Shown: positions 1 through 9,638 of the stretch, one piece after another
Position numbering within the stretch: the first letter of the stretch is position 1
Layout of the letters: every line of letters starts with the position of its first letter
Source: Geobacter sp.
GTDB taxonomy: Bacteria > Desulfobacterota > Desulfuromonadia > Geobacterales > DSM-12255
Direction: 5' to 3'
Assembly: GCA_009684525.1 (NCBI GenBank)
Contig: WKKR01000001.1
Location: 868,001 to 932,000, forward strand
Length of the DNA: 64,000 bases
Program-made: the position numbers and the translations under genes
Notes under the pieces: model-generated
What the model was told of the DNA's origin: nothing
The model's input: only the letters and a program-made list of their open reading frames with translations
Database searches by the model: none

Positions 1-193
1 TACGGTCTGTCTCAGTTTGAAAAAGGTTATCGTTATACTCTTCGCTGACATCAATTCTAGGAACAATCTGATATTCGGCGCACGCGGGTTCAACCAAAGA
101 AAATAACACCAAACAAAAAACTGTAATCGCGTTATTCCGTAGCTTTCTCAAATTATTTCTACATGTCCGATCATATGACTTATCAAAAAACAT
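1..193 (-). CDS. Outer-membrane beta-barrel protein of the XrtA/PEP-CTERM exopolysaccharide system (5' part only)
   Basis: Only the first 64 codons are inside the window; the gene runs off the left edge. Reading the minus strand from ATG at 193 gives a basic N-terminus, a hydrophobic stretch at about residues 22-34 and a likely signal peptidase site after Ala39 (PACA/EY). The mature protein begins YQIVPRIDVSEEYNDNLF, which resembles the start of the barrel proteins seen in exosortase-associated exopolysaccharide loci (TIGR03016-like). Its ATG overlaps the TAA of the ATPase gene by one base (TAATG), so translation is probably coupled. Family assignment rests on a short stretch plus context. 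Confidence 0.6.
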   Translation of the reverse strand, partial: MFFDKSYDRTCRNNLRKLRNNAITVFCLVLFSLVEPACAEYQIVPRIDVSEEYNDNLFQTETDR

Positions 194-1329
194 TATGCCC
201 CCATCAATTTTTTCACAAGGCCCGTCTTCTTATCTCCCCCATCTTGTCCAGGATCATCAAGCATGGAACGTAGCCTGTCTATCTTGGAACCCATTGAAGT
301 GACGGCAGCATCAGTTTCTTTAACATGAAACATGAAGGCATTTTGCAAATCTGTAAGCTTCTGCCCAAACTCTTTAACTATTGAGTCAGAATAGCTTCGG
401 GAATCTTTTTCGATAGAATCGAGACGACGATTTATCATCTGGAGTGCTCGAGCAATTTCGCCAGTATCGACTTGTACTGGATTCTTTGCGCATGCTTCAT
501 CAACCTCCACATGCCAAAACTGCTGGTCCACATCAAGCTCACCGATAACCTCATGAACCATTTCATCATCCAGCGTATTCGTCTCCTCGGCAAATGCAGA
601 TATCAATAGGAAATCGCACAAAATATTAACTATTCTTGGAATTCCTCGACTGCTTGAATATATAAGATCAAATGCTCCAGGTGAAAATGTTACAGCCTCA
701 CGATTGCCAGCAACTTCGAGACGATAGAGAATATATTGCTCAACCTCCTGCCTCGAGAGAGGTTGTAGATGGCAGTTAATACTGATCCGCTGACGCAATT
801 GCCTCAGGACAGGAGATTTCATGGTTGATCGAAGTTCAGGCTGGCCAACGAGTATTATCTGCAATAGTTTCGAGCTGTCAGTTTCAAGATTGGAAAGCAT
901 CCTGATTTCTTCAAGAAGTTTTTGTGTGAGATTCTGGGCCTCATCTATAATCAGTACTGGCGAATTTCCACGGGCGTACTGCTCTACTAAGAAATCGTTT
1001 AGATCTCGAAGCATCATAGTTTTATCCTTACCAGAAACGGGAATACCAAAATCATCGTTAATCATAGCAATAAGTTGTTCAGAATTAACCCTCGTGTTAA
1101 ATACCTTCGATATAACAACCTCACCATGATGTTTCTTTATGAGATCCCTGATTATAGTCGTTTTCCCTGAACCAACCTCGCCAGTCAATAGAATAAATCC
1201 GACTCTTTCGCGTATACCGTAATCCAAATAAGTAAGAGCCTTTTTGTGAGACTTACTCATAAACAGGAATTTTGGATTTGGCACAAGGTCAAATGGCTTT
1301 ACATTGAGTTTAAAATATTCTTCATACAT
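193..1329 (-). CDS. XrtA-associated ExeA/GspA-like AAA ATPase
   Basis: A 378-residue cytoplasmic AAA ATPase of the ExeA/GspA type found in exosortase exopolysaccharide operons (TIGR03015-like). The N-terminus (MYEEYFKLNVKPFDLVPNP) is typical of the family. Walker A is GEVGSGKTT at residues 50-58 and Walker B is VLIIDEAQ with D130/E131; an arginine-rich sensor region follows near 180. Residues about 280-365 are charged and probably coiled coil, and the C-terminus is basic. The ATG directly follows the TGA of the tyrosine-kinase gene (TGAATG). It probably energises or organises export, but its exact role is not settled. No membrane segment is seen, unlike classical ExeA. Confidence 0.85.
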   Translation of the reverse strand: MYEEYFKLNVKPFDLVPNPKFLFMSKSHKKALTYLDYGIRERVGFILLTGEVGSGKTTIIRDLIKKHHGEVVISKVFNTRVNSEQLIAMINDDFGIPVSGKDKTMMLRDLNDFLVEQYARGNSPVLIIDEAQNLTQKLLEEIRMLSNLETDSSKLLQIILVGQPELRSTMKSPVLRQLRQRISINCHLQPLSRQEVEQYILYRLEVAGNREAVTFSPGAFDLIYSSSRGIPRIVNILCDFLLISAFAEETNTLDDEMVHEVIGELDVDQQFWHVEVDEACAKNPVQVDTGEIARALQMINRRLDSIEKDSRSYSDSIVKEFGQKLTDLQNAFMFHVKETDAAVTSMGSKIDRLRSMLDDPGQDGGDKKTGLVKKLMGA

Positions 1330-2217
1330 TCATCGAGTCTCCGGAACTACAGCTTCGCCTTCAACAGGAGCAGGTTTTTTATAGCGGTAACCACCGTAGT
1401 AATGACTATATCTATCAAGACTAACAGACACTTCTACCTCATTATAAACAGCTCCGAGAATTCGAGTATCACTAAGTGAAGATATGGCTTCAGTAACGTT
1501 TGCGACAGAGGCCAATCTCTCCTTAATTACAAGAATCACTCCATCTACGAGGTTAGCAAGAGTTCTTGTTTCCGCAAAAGGAAGTATCGGGGGTGCATCA
1601 AATATAATAAAACGGTCAGGGTATCGATGCTTGATCTCCTGAACGAACAGTGACATACGGTTGGATGAAAAAAGTTCAACCGGATTTATTGCCACCTTAC
1701 CAGCCGGCAAAACAACCAATTTACCTACTCCTGTGCGCAACAAAGTCTCTTCGATTTCAGCTCGACCTTCAAGGATATCGGTAAGACCAAGATTTGCAGG
1801 TATTCCCAGATAATCAGCGATAGAAGGTTTCCTCAAATCAGCGTCAATCAGCAGAACTGTGCTGTCAATCTCCTTTGCAAGGCTCAACGCAAGATTGATT
1901 GACGTGATGGTTTTCCCTTCGCCGGGTAGGGCACTGGTAATCATCACAACATTATTGATCTCATCTTTTCGTGCGAGCGAGATCATTACACTTTTCAACT
2001 TATGATATTCTTCTGCAATATGTGATGAAGGATCCGTTGAGACAACCAGTAAAGGGTTAGAAACCAGGAGAACATCCGTTTTTTTTTGATTTGGGAATAT
2101 ATCAACCGTATTTTCAATTGCTGACTCAATTGTTTTAACCATACTGGTGGTCTGTTGCCTAGGCGACTTTGTCCTCAACTGGGATGCTTTTTCAAGAGCT
2201 TTTTCTATTCTACTCAC
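1330..2217 (-). CDS. XrtA-associated tyrosine autokinase (CpsD/CapB-like)
   Basis: A 295-residue bacterial tyrosine kinase of the CpsD/CapB/Wzc-C type, expected to autophosphorylate on C-terminal tyrosines and control exopolysaccharide chain length together with the Wzz-like partner encoded just upstream. Visible motifs are Walker A SALPGEGKT (95-103) and Walker A'/B VLLIDADLRK (121-130). The C-terminal tail has a tyrosine cluster (YSHYYGGYRY, near 270-280). It starts with GTG behind GAGGT; the ORF matches the TIGR03018-type family in length. The kinase is separate from the membrane protein, as in Gram-positive and XrtA systems, rather than fused as in enterobacterial Wzc. Confidence 0.88.
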   Translation of the reverse strand: MSRIEKALEKASQLRTKSPRQQTTSMVKTIESAIENTVDIFPNQKKTDVLLVSNPLLVVSTDPSSHIAEEYHKLKSVMISLARKDEINNVVMITSALPGEGKTITSINLALSLAKEIDSTVLLIDADLRKPSIADYLGIPANLGLTDILEGRAEIEETLLRTGVGKLVVLPAGKVAINPVELFSSNRMSLFVQEIKHRYPDRFIIFDAPPILPFAETRTLANLVDGVILVIKERLASVANVTEAISSLSDTRILGAVYNEVEVSVSLDRYSHYYGGYRYKKPAPVEGEAVVPETR

Positions 2218-2229
2218 GTGATTACCTCA

Positions 2230-3702
2230 TTAAAAACCGGAAGTAATAAGAGCGAAAACTTTGTCCATATATGGCAAACCAGCTGCCTCCATGGCGATTA
2301 CGAATAAGATTATGCCTAAATAACTTGAAGATAAAACTGTCAAAATCCGATTTTTTCGTTGCGTTCTCATTTCCTTTTCATAATCGGGTATCTGTGGCAC
2401 TATCGCAAGAATCTGCAGACCAAGTAACTTAACACTGTCTACATTTTTGATTGACTTATCAAGGAAATCAATTCCCAAAAGGAGCCCAATCCCTCCACCT
2501 ATTCCAGCGATTAATCCTAACAACATAATCCTAATTCGATTAGGCTTAACCGGTTTAACTGGAATTATTGCTGGTTCAGCAATACGATACGTTGTTGTTT
2601 TGTCTTGGACTTCAATCTGCTTTGACACTTCTGATTGCCCTTGCCTAGATAAAAGTTGATCGTACAAAGCCTTCTGGTTCCTTCGTTCAGCTTCCATCTG
2701 TTCCAGATTGGCTTTAGCAGAAGGTATTCTCTTAAGTAAATTCTGATTGATTGATATAGAGCGAGCTAAAGTCTGTTCGGATATTTTCAATGCATTCAGT
2801 TCAGCCTCAATCCTTGCTATTTCAACAGGATCAATTAGAGAAGGAGAATTTTGAGGTCTGGTTTTGATTTGTTTTTGGAGTACTTCAATTTCACCTCGAA
2901 TCCTGATCAACTCGGGATAATTCTCGTTAAACTGTGAACGCAACTCATCATAACGCCGCTGAAGTGTTATCAACTGATTATTTAGAGGATCAGATTCTCT
3001 ACGCGTAACGGGCTTCAAACCTTCCAACTGCCTACGACGTAACTGCACTTCATGAAGTCTCGTTTGATCTGCGTTTATTTCAGTAAAAAGCCTCGACTCA
3101 TCAATATTAATCACTCCTCCTTGTTGAACTTTGTATTGATTTATTTCCTTATCTATTGCCTCAATCTTTTTTCTAACAGCGTCAGACTGTTCAGTCATAA
3201 ATTTAATGGCGCCATATGATTCATCTCGCTTTGATGATACATTTTGTTCAATATATGATTTAACTAGTGTATTAACAAAATCCCTCGCAAGTCGTGGGTC
3301 CTTATCTAGATAAGATATTATAAACATCGTATTGTCTCTATTTACTGTAACTGTGATGTTTTTATTTATCAATTCGAGTAATTCTGGTAATTCATTAGGC
3401 CCCTTGCCTTTAATCATATCAAGTTCATTGATAACCTTTTCTAGCAAAGGTCGACTTGTCATCGCTACTTTTAAGACTCTTAAAGTTTGTTCCATTGACG
3501 GGGTAACTGCAATGCCCTTTACAAGTTCACTAATTACGTTTTTCTCGATAAAAACTGTGCTTTTAGATTCATAAATCTTAGGGAGGAGATAACTTATAAT
3601 AACTGAGATTGTCATAATCGATAATGCTGTTGATACGAATACCCACCGTTTTTTTAGCACCAACCTAATTATGCCGTTATAATCAATATTTTGATTTTCC
3701 AT
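2230..3702 (-). CDS. XrtA-system polysaccharide chain-length determinant (Wzz/GNVR family)
   Basis: About 490 residues. An N-terminal transmembrane helix follows the motif NGIIRLVLKKRW; next is a large periplasmic domain with a long coiled coil (about 170-350). A proline-rich PVKPVKPNR stretch precedes C-terminal hydrophobic segments (IMLLGLIAGIGGGIGLLL, and a further helix near the end). This is the layout of Wzz/GumC proteins that set polymer length with the tyrosine kinase. I prefer the ATG at 3702 (MENQNIDYN) with GAGAG upstream. A TTG at 3735 would add 11 residues and overlap the preceding gene by 23 bases. Start uncertain, product clear. Confidence 0.85.
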   Translation of the reverse strand: MENQNIDYNGIIRLVLKKRWVFVSTALSIMTISVIISYLLPKIYESKSTVFIEKNVISELVKGIAVTPSMEQTLRVLKVAMTSRPLLEKVINELDMIKGKGPNELPELLELINKNITVTVNRDNTMFIISYLDKDPRLARDFVNTLVKSYIEQNVSSKRDESYGAIKFMTEQSDAVRKKIEAIDKEINQYKVQQGGVINIDESRLFTEINADQTRLHEVQLRRRQLEGLKPVTRRESDPLNNQLITLQRRYDELRSQFNENYPELIRIRGEIEVLQKQIKTRPQNSPSLIDPVEIARIEAELNALKISEQTLARSISINQNLLKRIPSAKANLEQMEAERRNQKALYDQLLSRQGQSEVSKQIEVQDKTTTYRIAEPAIIPVKPVKPNRIRIMLLGLIAGIGGGIGLLLGIDFLDKSIKNVDSVKLLGLQILAIVPQIPDYEKEMRTQRKNRILTVLSSSYLGIILFVIAMEAAGLPYMDKVFALITSGF

Positions 3703-3712
3703 TTCGCTCTCT

Positions 3713-4558
3713 CTAGAAAATACTTTCTTTGACAATTACATAATCACCAGATTTAAGCTTAATATTTTGTGACATATCACCACTTTTTGTTATATCTTTA
3801 GCTCTCACTTGTATTGTTTCTTCTTTACTTCCAGACTTCCTCTTCACTTCGGTATCATTTTGGCTCGCAAATCTTGTGAATCCACCTGCTTCGAGAATTG
3901 CATCCATCACTGTTATCCCTTCCCTGTACTCTATGGCCTTTGGGGCATTTACTGCACCAAATACATAAACGGATTTATCCTGAAGCTGAGGAATAAAAAT
4001 CAAGTCATTGGAATCAATAATTATGTCTTCTGACACATCACCTGTAATAAACAGATTGTAAAAATCTTCTTTTATTTTCTTGCCATTTCTCAGTAAATAC
4101 GCTTTCTTGAAATCTGGAGATCGTGCTACTGGTGCCCCAGCAACAGGAGCACTGGCTGCTGGACCATTGTTGCCCGCTACAACACATAAAAGCTGTAATA
4201 ACGTTGTCCTGCGATTAAGGTCATAGACGCCTGAATTTATACCCCCTCCAAAAAAATAAACTCGACTGTTTGTTATTTCTCTGACAGTTACTGTAACTAT
4301 CGGGTTTTTTACAAGCTCCTTAAGTTTTTCCGAGAGGACATCCTGCAGAGATTTTGGAGTTAAGCCACTTGCTATTACGTCGCCAAGACCTGGTAAGGTA
4401 ATTTTACCATCTGGTCTCACTCTGACACTCGCATTAAGCTCACGGACTCCCCAAACAGCAATATCCAATCCGTCACCCTCTCCGATCACATAATCAGCTG
4501 AATAAGAAGCAACTGGGAATATCATCAAAAACAGAACCGTTATTAACGCTTGCCTCAT
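3713..4558 (-). CDS. Wza-like polysaccharide export protein, XrtA-associated
   Basis: A 281-residue periplasmic/outer-membrane export protein of the polysaccharide biosynthesis/export family (Poly_export plus SLBB-like beta-grasp repeats). A signal peptide is present (MRQALITVLFLMIFPVASYSA/DY), directly followed by YVIGEGDGLDIAVWGV, the typical family opening. VYVFGAVNAPKAIEYREG marks the SLBB-like part. No lipobox cysteine is present, unlike E. coli Wza. The start at 4558 is set by AAAAGGAG seven bases upstream; a longer in-frame start at 4618 would put 20 residues before the signal peptide and is unlikely. It forms the export channel with the chain-length and barrel proteins of the operon. 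Confidence 0.85.
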   Translation of the reverse strand: MRQALITVLFLMIFPVASYSADYVIGEGDGLDIAVWGVRELNASVRVRPDGKITLPGLGDVIASGLTPKSLQDVLSEKLKELVKNPIVTVTVREITNSRVYFFGGGINSGVYDLNRRTTLLQLLCVVAGNNGPAASAPVAGAPVARSPDFKKAYLLRNGKKIKEDFYNLFITGDVSEDIIIDSNDLIFIPQLQDKSVYVFGAVNAPKAIEYREGITVMDAILEAGGFTRFASQNDTEVKRKSGSKEETIQVRAKDITKSGDMSQNIKLKSGDYVIVKESIF

Positions 4559-4574
4559 GAACGACTCCTTTTGT

Positions 4575-5936
4575 TTATCTACTACCCCGGCGAAATAAAA
4601 CAACTTTAATTGTTTCAAGTATAATCAATATATCAAATGGAAGGGAGATGTTTTTTATGTAATATAGGTCATAGCGAAGCTTTTCTATAGCGTCTTCCAC
4701 TGATGCACCATAAGGATAACTGACCTGCGCCCACCCGGTAACACCCGGTTTCACGTAATGTCGTTCTGAATAGTATGGGATAACTGCTTTGAGTTTGCCA
4801 ACAAATTCCGGTCGCTCCGGTCGGGGGCCGACCAAACTCATGTCCCCACGAATAACATTGAGCAGCTGAGGAATTTCGTCGATTCTGCTTTTTCTCAGGA
4901 ACTCTCCAAATCGGGTTACACGCGGATCGTTTTCAACAGCCCATACAGCGCCGCTTTTTTTTTCAGCGTCCTGGCGCATGCTACGGAACTTGAGCAGAGT
5001 AAAGGGGCGATCCCTCTCGCCAACTCTCACCTGACGAAAAAAAATCGGCCCAGGTGAGTCCAGCTTTATACACAAAGCAATTATTGGGAAAACCGGGAAA
5101 GTGAAAAGCAACCCGATTAGAGCACTGGAAATATCTACCATCCGCTTCAATGCCCGCAAAGCAAAAGTAACCTGAAATCCATGTGAAAAAATAAACCAAC
5201 TGGGCGTAATATTCTCCAAAAGGAGTTTCCCAGTCATCTGTTCATAAAACGATGGTGCATCCACAACCTCGATACCGGATAGTTTGCAGCTCAACATCTC
5301 TTGAAGAGGGAACATCCCCCGTCGTTCTGATAACGAAACGACAATTTTGTGCGCACCAACATTTTTAATAGCGTCAAGCAGACCATTTTCTGAGTTAATA
5401 ATGCAATGATACGGCACCATCACTGGCTCAGATGAACAATTAACATATCCGGCTAATTGATAGTTCAGTTTCTTTTTCTCAATGAGATTGCCAATCTGTC
5501 GCGCCAAGGGTCCTGTACCGAGCACAAGAACCCTTCTAGACATCCAGGGAAGACCATAGAGGATACGATAAAGTGAATGCCAGGAAAATTGCAGCAAGGC
5601 AAACATTATAAGGGCTATTGCCAATACCCCTCGACCATATGGAGCAAAGTCAGAAAGGTAAAATATTGCTGTCAGGATAAAGAATGAAACAACTATGGAT
5701 ATAATGATGCGGATCGCAAGTTCTTTTTTGCCGTTCTCGGAAAAAAGCGCGTAGAGCTCAACAAGAAACGATGAAGATATCTGTGCTGCAACGAACATGA
5801 AAATCCCCAGTTGATGCTGATGAGAAAAATCATGCAGCTGCGAAACAGACCCGAATCTGATCAAATATGCCGCAGACAGAGCGACAAGTGCTGCCAGGGT
5901 ATCCCCTGCTATCAGGAAGACTGCACGTTTGATCAC
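4575..5936 (-). CDS. Polyprenyl glycosylphosphotransferase initiating exopolysaccharide synthesis (EpsB-like)
   Basis: A 453-residue membrane enzyme that transfers a sugar-1-phosphate from a nucleotide sugar to undecaprenyl phosphate, the first step of the repeat unit. The first 130 residues hold four to five hydrophobic helices. A Rossmann-like stretch follows (RRVLVLGTGPLARQIGNLI). The catalytic sugar-transferase domain begins at about 265: KRMVDISSALIGLLF, DSPGPIFFRQVRVGERDRPF, LKFRSMR, ENDPRVTRFGEFLRKSRIDE and the late GVTGWAQV motif. This is the WbaP/EpsB layout usual in XrtA loci. Its start overlaps the stop of the TPR lipoprotein gene (ATGA). Confidence 0.88.
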   Translation of the reverse strand: MIKRAVFLIAGDTLAALVALSAAYLIRFGSVSQLHDFSHQHQLGIFMFVAAQISSSFLVELYALFSENGKKELAIRIIISIVVSFFILTAIFYLSDFAPYGRGVLAIALIMFALLQFSWHSLYRILYGLPWMSRRVLVLGTGPLARQIGNLIEKKKLNYQLAGYVNCSSEPVMVPYHCIINSENGLLDAIKNVGAHKIVVSLSERRGMFPLQEMLSCKLSGIEVVDAPSFYEQMTGKLLLENITPSWFIFSHGFQVTFALRALKRMVDISSALIGLLFTFPVFPIIALCIKLDSPGPIFFRQVRVGERDRPFTLLKFRSMRQDAEKKSGAVWAVENDPRVTRFGEFLRKSRIDEIPQLLNVIRGDMSLVGPRPERPEFVGKLKAVIPYYSERHYVKPGVTGWAQVSYPYGASVEDAIEKLRYDLYYIKNISLPFDILIILETIKVVLFRRGSR

Positions 5937-8602
5937 TTAACGCTTTGCCCTTTCCCTGCTTGGGATAATTGACTCCGCAACTGTAACGCTAAAGCCGACT
6001 CAGGGAATGCACCATGTTGAAGCGCCTTGTTAAGAATATCCATAGATTTAACTTTTTCGCCTTTTCCATTCAAGGCAAGAGAATAATGATACAAAACTGT
6101 AGGATTGTTTGGTAACAATGCTGCTGCTTTCTCCAAGACCTTTACAGCATCAGCATGCTTATTATTTCTAAGTAGGGAGTATCCCAACGTATCAAGAACG
6201 CCTGGATTGCCCGGTTCTGCCCGGTACGCTGAAATAGCCAACTGTAAGGCCTCTTCTTTGTCACCATACCCTTCAGCAAGAAGATACGCCAGATTGTTCA
6301 GAGCAGGTACATAATTGGTAGACTTGGTCAAAGCATCACGGTACTTATTCACTGCCTCTTTTTTCTTGCCGGTTTGTTCATAAACCGCTCCAAGGGCGAA
6401 ATGGGCCGGCGCATATTCGGAATTATTGCGAATCGACTCTTTCAATATGGCAATGGCTGAAGAGTAATCCTTCCTGCGTGCTTGCAGATTTCCCAGCTGG
6501 ACCTTGGCCTGCAGGTTTTGGGGTTCGACTCTGATTCCCTTTTTCAGTTCATCAACAGCACGGGATAGATCGTTCTGGCTTTCATGGATCGCCGCTAAAA
6601 TCATGTAACCTGCAGCAGCATTTGGATTCAAGGTGATCATTCTTTGTGCTTCCGCAACGGCCTTCGGCACATTCTTCATGACCATATAGGTTTGAATTTT
6701 CAACCCGATCCCTGCGCCCTGGTTTACTTGTTCCATATCATCGTAAACTCTCAGGGCATCTTTGTATTTATTCTCTGCCGTCAGCAACTTGCCTTTAGAT
6801 TCCATGGCTGCAAGGTTTTTGTTGTTTACCTTCAAGGCATCATCCAAAATATTGAGAGCCTTTCCAGCATCCTTTTTCCTAGAATAATACCCTGCCAAAG
6901 CGAGATATGCAGCATCCTGTCGAGTGTCCTTAGCGCGAAGGTACGAATCCAGTGCCTCCTTTTCGCGCCCTTTCAACTCATAGATGGCAGCTAAACCGAG
7001 CAGGGCTCGCAGATTCTTTGGGTCTTTGCTGAGAACGGCCTGGTATTCGGTAATGGCTTTATCGTGCTCACCCTTCGCAACATAGTAGGTTGCTAGATTA
7101 AAATACGCTGGGGAAAATGCAGGATCGCGCTCTTTTGCTAACCTAAAATTCTGTAGAGCTTCGTCGATCTTGTGTTGACTAAGCTTAACGCCAGCCAGAG
7201 CATTGTAGAGCGGCGCATCCGAAGGCTTTCCAGCAAGCCCCTGCAAAAGCGTGGTTTCAGCCTTACGAGGATTGTTTTTCTTCATATAATAACTGAACAA
7301 CAATAGACGTGAATTCAACAGTTCAGGGTTTACCTTTACGGCAGTTAACAGCTCTGCTTCACCCTCGCGCTCACGCCCTCTCCCAAGATCCACGAGACCC
7401 TTCTTCACATGAGCATCAACAATGGCGGGATCTAGCTCAGTAGCACGAGTTAACTCCCGCATCCCATCTTCGACTTGCCCTTTAGCTAAATAAGCACTGC
7501 CGAGCAAGTTATGCGCCAAACCGTTTTTCGGATCTAGCTCGATTACTTTCCGGACCTCAGTAATTGCATCATCCGTTCTTTTCTGCTGCAGCAGGATCAT
7601 GGCGATCATCAATCGAGAACGGGAATGAGACGGCAGCCGATCAATAATTGCCCTAAACTGGCTCAAGGCACTTTCTAGCTCGCCGATGGAATATTGCGTT
7701 ATCCCCAAATAATAATATCCCTCAATATTAGGCTGGATTTTGACTGAATTCATGAGAGAAGCGAGCGCTTCGGAATAGTTCTTTTTTCTCAGTTCAAGAA
7801 TTCCCTGGAGCCGTGCGGTCTCACCTTTTTTGGGAAAGAGTTGTTTCATGTTAGCCACAATTTTTTCGGCATTCGTCAAATCTTGCTGTTCAATATACAG
7901 AATCCCCATCCGGTAATAAGCCATTGGATCAGATTTACTGCTCTCGGCAACTTTCTTATAGATATCAAGCGCCTTGGCCTTGTTCCCACGGGATGCTTCA
8001 ATCTGGGCTAGTAAATAATAGGGCTTGCTGTTCTTCGGTTCGGCAGCAATAATTTCATTGATCTGCTTCAAGGCATCCGCATCCCGACCTGATGAAGCAT
8101 ATAGTTTTGCCAACTCTAACCGGGCTGTCGCTTGCTTCGCATTGGCACGGATTGACTCCAACAAAAATCGCTCTGCCTCAATACCGTCTTTCTTCTGGGC
8201 AAACGCAATGCCCTTATACTCCAGTGCATCAGCATCAGCAGGCCTGTTCGCCAAGTATTCATTAAGAACCTTCAGCGCATCGTCCGACCTGTGCATCGAA
8301 TTGTAGACCTTGGCAAGTTGTAGTTTGACCTCGATCTTCTGGGGCATCTGCACAACCAGCTTCATTAGTTCTCGCTCAGCGTTTGCAAAACGACCAGCTT
8401 CAATGTAAGCAACAGCTAGCTTTTCTCGCGCACTCGCAAAATTCGGATCAACCTCGAGTGCATTCTTGAAAAAGACAATCGCACCATTCGGATTGCCATT
8501 CCCAAGCTCTGCCATACCCTTTTCAAACAGTTCTTCCTTCGACTTGCCACTGCAACCCAAAAGCATCAATACAGCAATCAGAATGAGAATTGATTTTGCC
8601 AC
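5933..8602 (-). CDS. prsT: PrsT-like TPR lipoprotein of the XrtA/PEP-CTERM system
   Basis: An 889-residue lipoprotein. The N-terminus carries a signal with lipobox LLGC (MAKSILILIAVLMLLGC/SGKSKEE). The rest is a nearly continuous run of tetratricopeptide repeats (for example ARLELAKLYASSGRDADALK, ALLGLAAIYELKGREKEAL). Length and architecture match the PEP-CTERM TPR lipoprotein family (TIGR02917), a marker of exosortase loci. It is probably a scaffold for export or assembly of the polymer at the envelope. It starts with GTG preceded by AGGGGGC and is the first gene of the minus-strand operon seen here. Codon use is AT-richer than in genes right of 10.7 kb. Confidence 0.9.
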   Translation of the reverse strand: MAKSILILIAVLMLLGCSGKSKEELFEKGMAELGNGNPNGAIVFFKNALEVDPNFASAREKLAVAYIEAGRFANAERELMKLVVQMPQKIEVKLQLAKVYNSMHRSDDALKVLNEYLANRPADADALEYKGIAFAQKKDGIEAERFLLESIRANAKQATARLELAKLYASSGRDADALKQINEIIAAEPKNSKPYYLLAQIEASRGNKAKALDIYKKVAESSKSDPMAYYRMGILYIEQQDLTNAEKIVANMKQLFPKKGETARLQGILELRKKNYSEALASLMNSVKIQPNIEGYYYLGITQYSIGELESALSQFRAIIDRLPSHSRSRLMIAMILLQQKRTDDAITEVRKVIELDPKNGLAHNLLGSAYLAKGQVEDGMRELTRATELDPAIVDAHVKKGLVDLGRGREREGEAELLTAVKVNPELLNSRLLLFSYYMKKNNPRKAETTLLQGLAGKPSDAPLYNALAGVKLSQHKIDEALQNFRLAKERDPAFSPAYFNLATYYVAKGEHDKAITEYQAVLSKDPKNLRALLGLAAIYELKGREKEALDSYLRAKDTRQDAAYLALAGYYSRKKDAGKALNILDDALKVNNKNLAAMESKGKLLTAENKYKDALRVYDDMEQVNQGAGIGLKIQTYMVMKNVPKAVAEAQRMITLNPNAAAGYMILAAIHESQNDLSRAVDELKKGIRVEPQNLQAKVQLGNLQARRKDYSSAIAILKESIRNNSEYAPAHFALGAVYEQTGKKKEAVNKYRDALTKSTNYVPALNNLAYLLAEGYGDKEEALQLAISAYRAEPGNPGVLDTLGYSLLRNNKHADAVKVLEKAAALLPNNPTVLYHYSLALNGKGEKVKSMDILNKALQHGAFPESALALQLRSQLSQAGKGQSVK

Positions 8603-8759
8603 AGTTGCCCCCTAATATTGCTAGTACGTGAATCCGCTGCTGGTTACAGATGCAGCAAGGATACAAGTTATGTCTAACAAAGATTTATTGGCGAATCAAA
8701 TGAAATTGTGCTATTCGAGCCTCCTAGACTATACAGTATATACGGGGAATGGGGTTAGA

Positions 8760-9464
8760 ATGAATATTAGAAAGTTAGTGAAAAACTCCTCTTTTACGAG
8801 AATCGCTCCTTTCGCTCTCTTCATGGCATTTATTGCGTTGGAAGAGATGCTACGGAACCCAGTCATCAACAAAACATTCCATTTCCCAGAAAGCATTGCC
8901 ATCTATATCTATCCTGTTAAGGCCCTGTCCACCGGGTTGTTAATTCTAATGTTATGGGGGAATTACATAGAATTACATTTTCACGACTTCAGGAAGTTAT
9001 CGTCTACCCTCCTCAGCTTGATAACGGGGATAATCGTATTTATTCTCTGGATTCATCTGGATTGGACGTGGGCATCAATCGGCACCGTCAGAGGATATAA
9101 TCCAACACTCGTGTCGGATTACTTTACACAATACCTACTCATCGTTTTCCGCATGTTCGGTGCTTCTCTGATCGTACCGATAATGGAAGAACTTTTTTGG
9201 CGATCATGGCTTCTAAGATATCTTATTTCTCAGGATTTTCAATCTGTTAAGATCGGCAAGTTTAGCCTGTCTTCATTTCTAATCGGTGCAATCATGTTCG
9301 GGCTTGAACACAATCTCTGGCTTGCCGGCATTATGGCTGGTGTATGTTACAACATCCTTCTCTATCGCACCAGAAGTATTGCCCAATGTATACTGGCCCA
9401 TGCAGTCACCAATTTCATGCTCGGACTTTACGTTTTGCAAACTGGCAGGTGGGAATTCTGGTGA
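8760..9464 (+). CDS. CAAX/CPBP-type membrane protease, exosortase-associated
   Basis: About 234 residues with several hydrophobic helices and the CPBP (type II CAAX prenyl endopeptidase-like) motifs EELFWRSWL (EExxxR type), FGLEHNLWLAGIMAGV and LAHAVTNFMLG. The family version found next to exosortase genes (TIGR03008-like) has about this length. It probably cleaves or processes a membrane substrate of the PEP-CTERM pathway; the substrate is unknown. I place the start at 8760 (MNIRKLVKN) because residues encoded upstream of it to 8628 look non-coding and this gives the usual family length. It is divergent from prsT and 174 bases before the PEP-CTERM gene. Confidence 0.78.
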   Translation: MNIRKLVKNSSFTRIAPFALFMAFIALEEMLRNPVINKTFHFPESIAIYIYPVKALSTGLLILMLWGNYIELHFHDFRKLSSTLLSLITGIIVFILWIHLDWTWASIGTVRGYNPTLVSDYFTQYLLIVFRMFGASLIVPIMEELFWRSWLLRYLISQDFQSVKIGKFSLSSFLIGAIMFGLEHNLWLAGIMAGVCYNILLYRTRSIAQCILAHAVTNFMLGLYVLQTGRWEFW

Positions 9465-9551
9465 TCTCTGGCACATGTCGGAACTCCTTACACAACATCT
9501 CCTTCTTTTTAAACCTACCTTTGTTTACCCGTAATATCACATACATACACA

Positions 9552-9568
9552 TTGGCATCAGCATTGCA
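9552..9568 (+). promoter_or_regulatory. Sigma-54 (-24/-12) promoter of the PEP-CTERM gene
   Basis: TTGGCATCAGCATTGCA matches the RpoN consensus (TTGGCAC-N5-TTGCA), with GG and GC separated by exactly ten bases. It lies 70 bases before the PEP-CTERM gene start. In XrtA systems the PrsK/PrsR two-component pair is known to act through sigma-54, which fits; those regulators are not in this window. Confidence 0.72.
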
Positions 9569-9638
9569 TACTCATTATAGCATTCTGAATTTCAAGCGGT
9601 TTTCGGATCGCATTTCAAAGAAACGAGAGGAAACGACA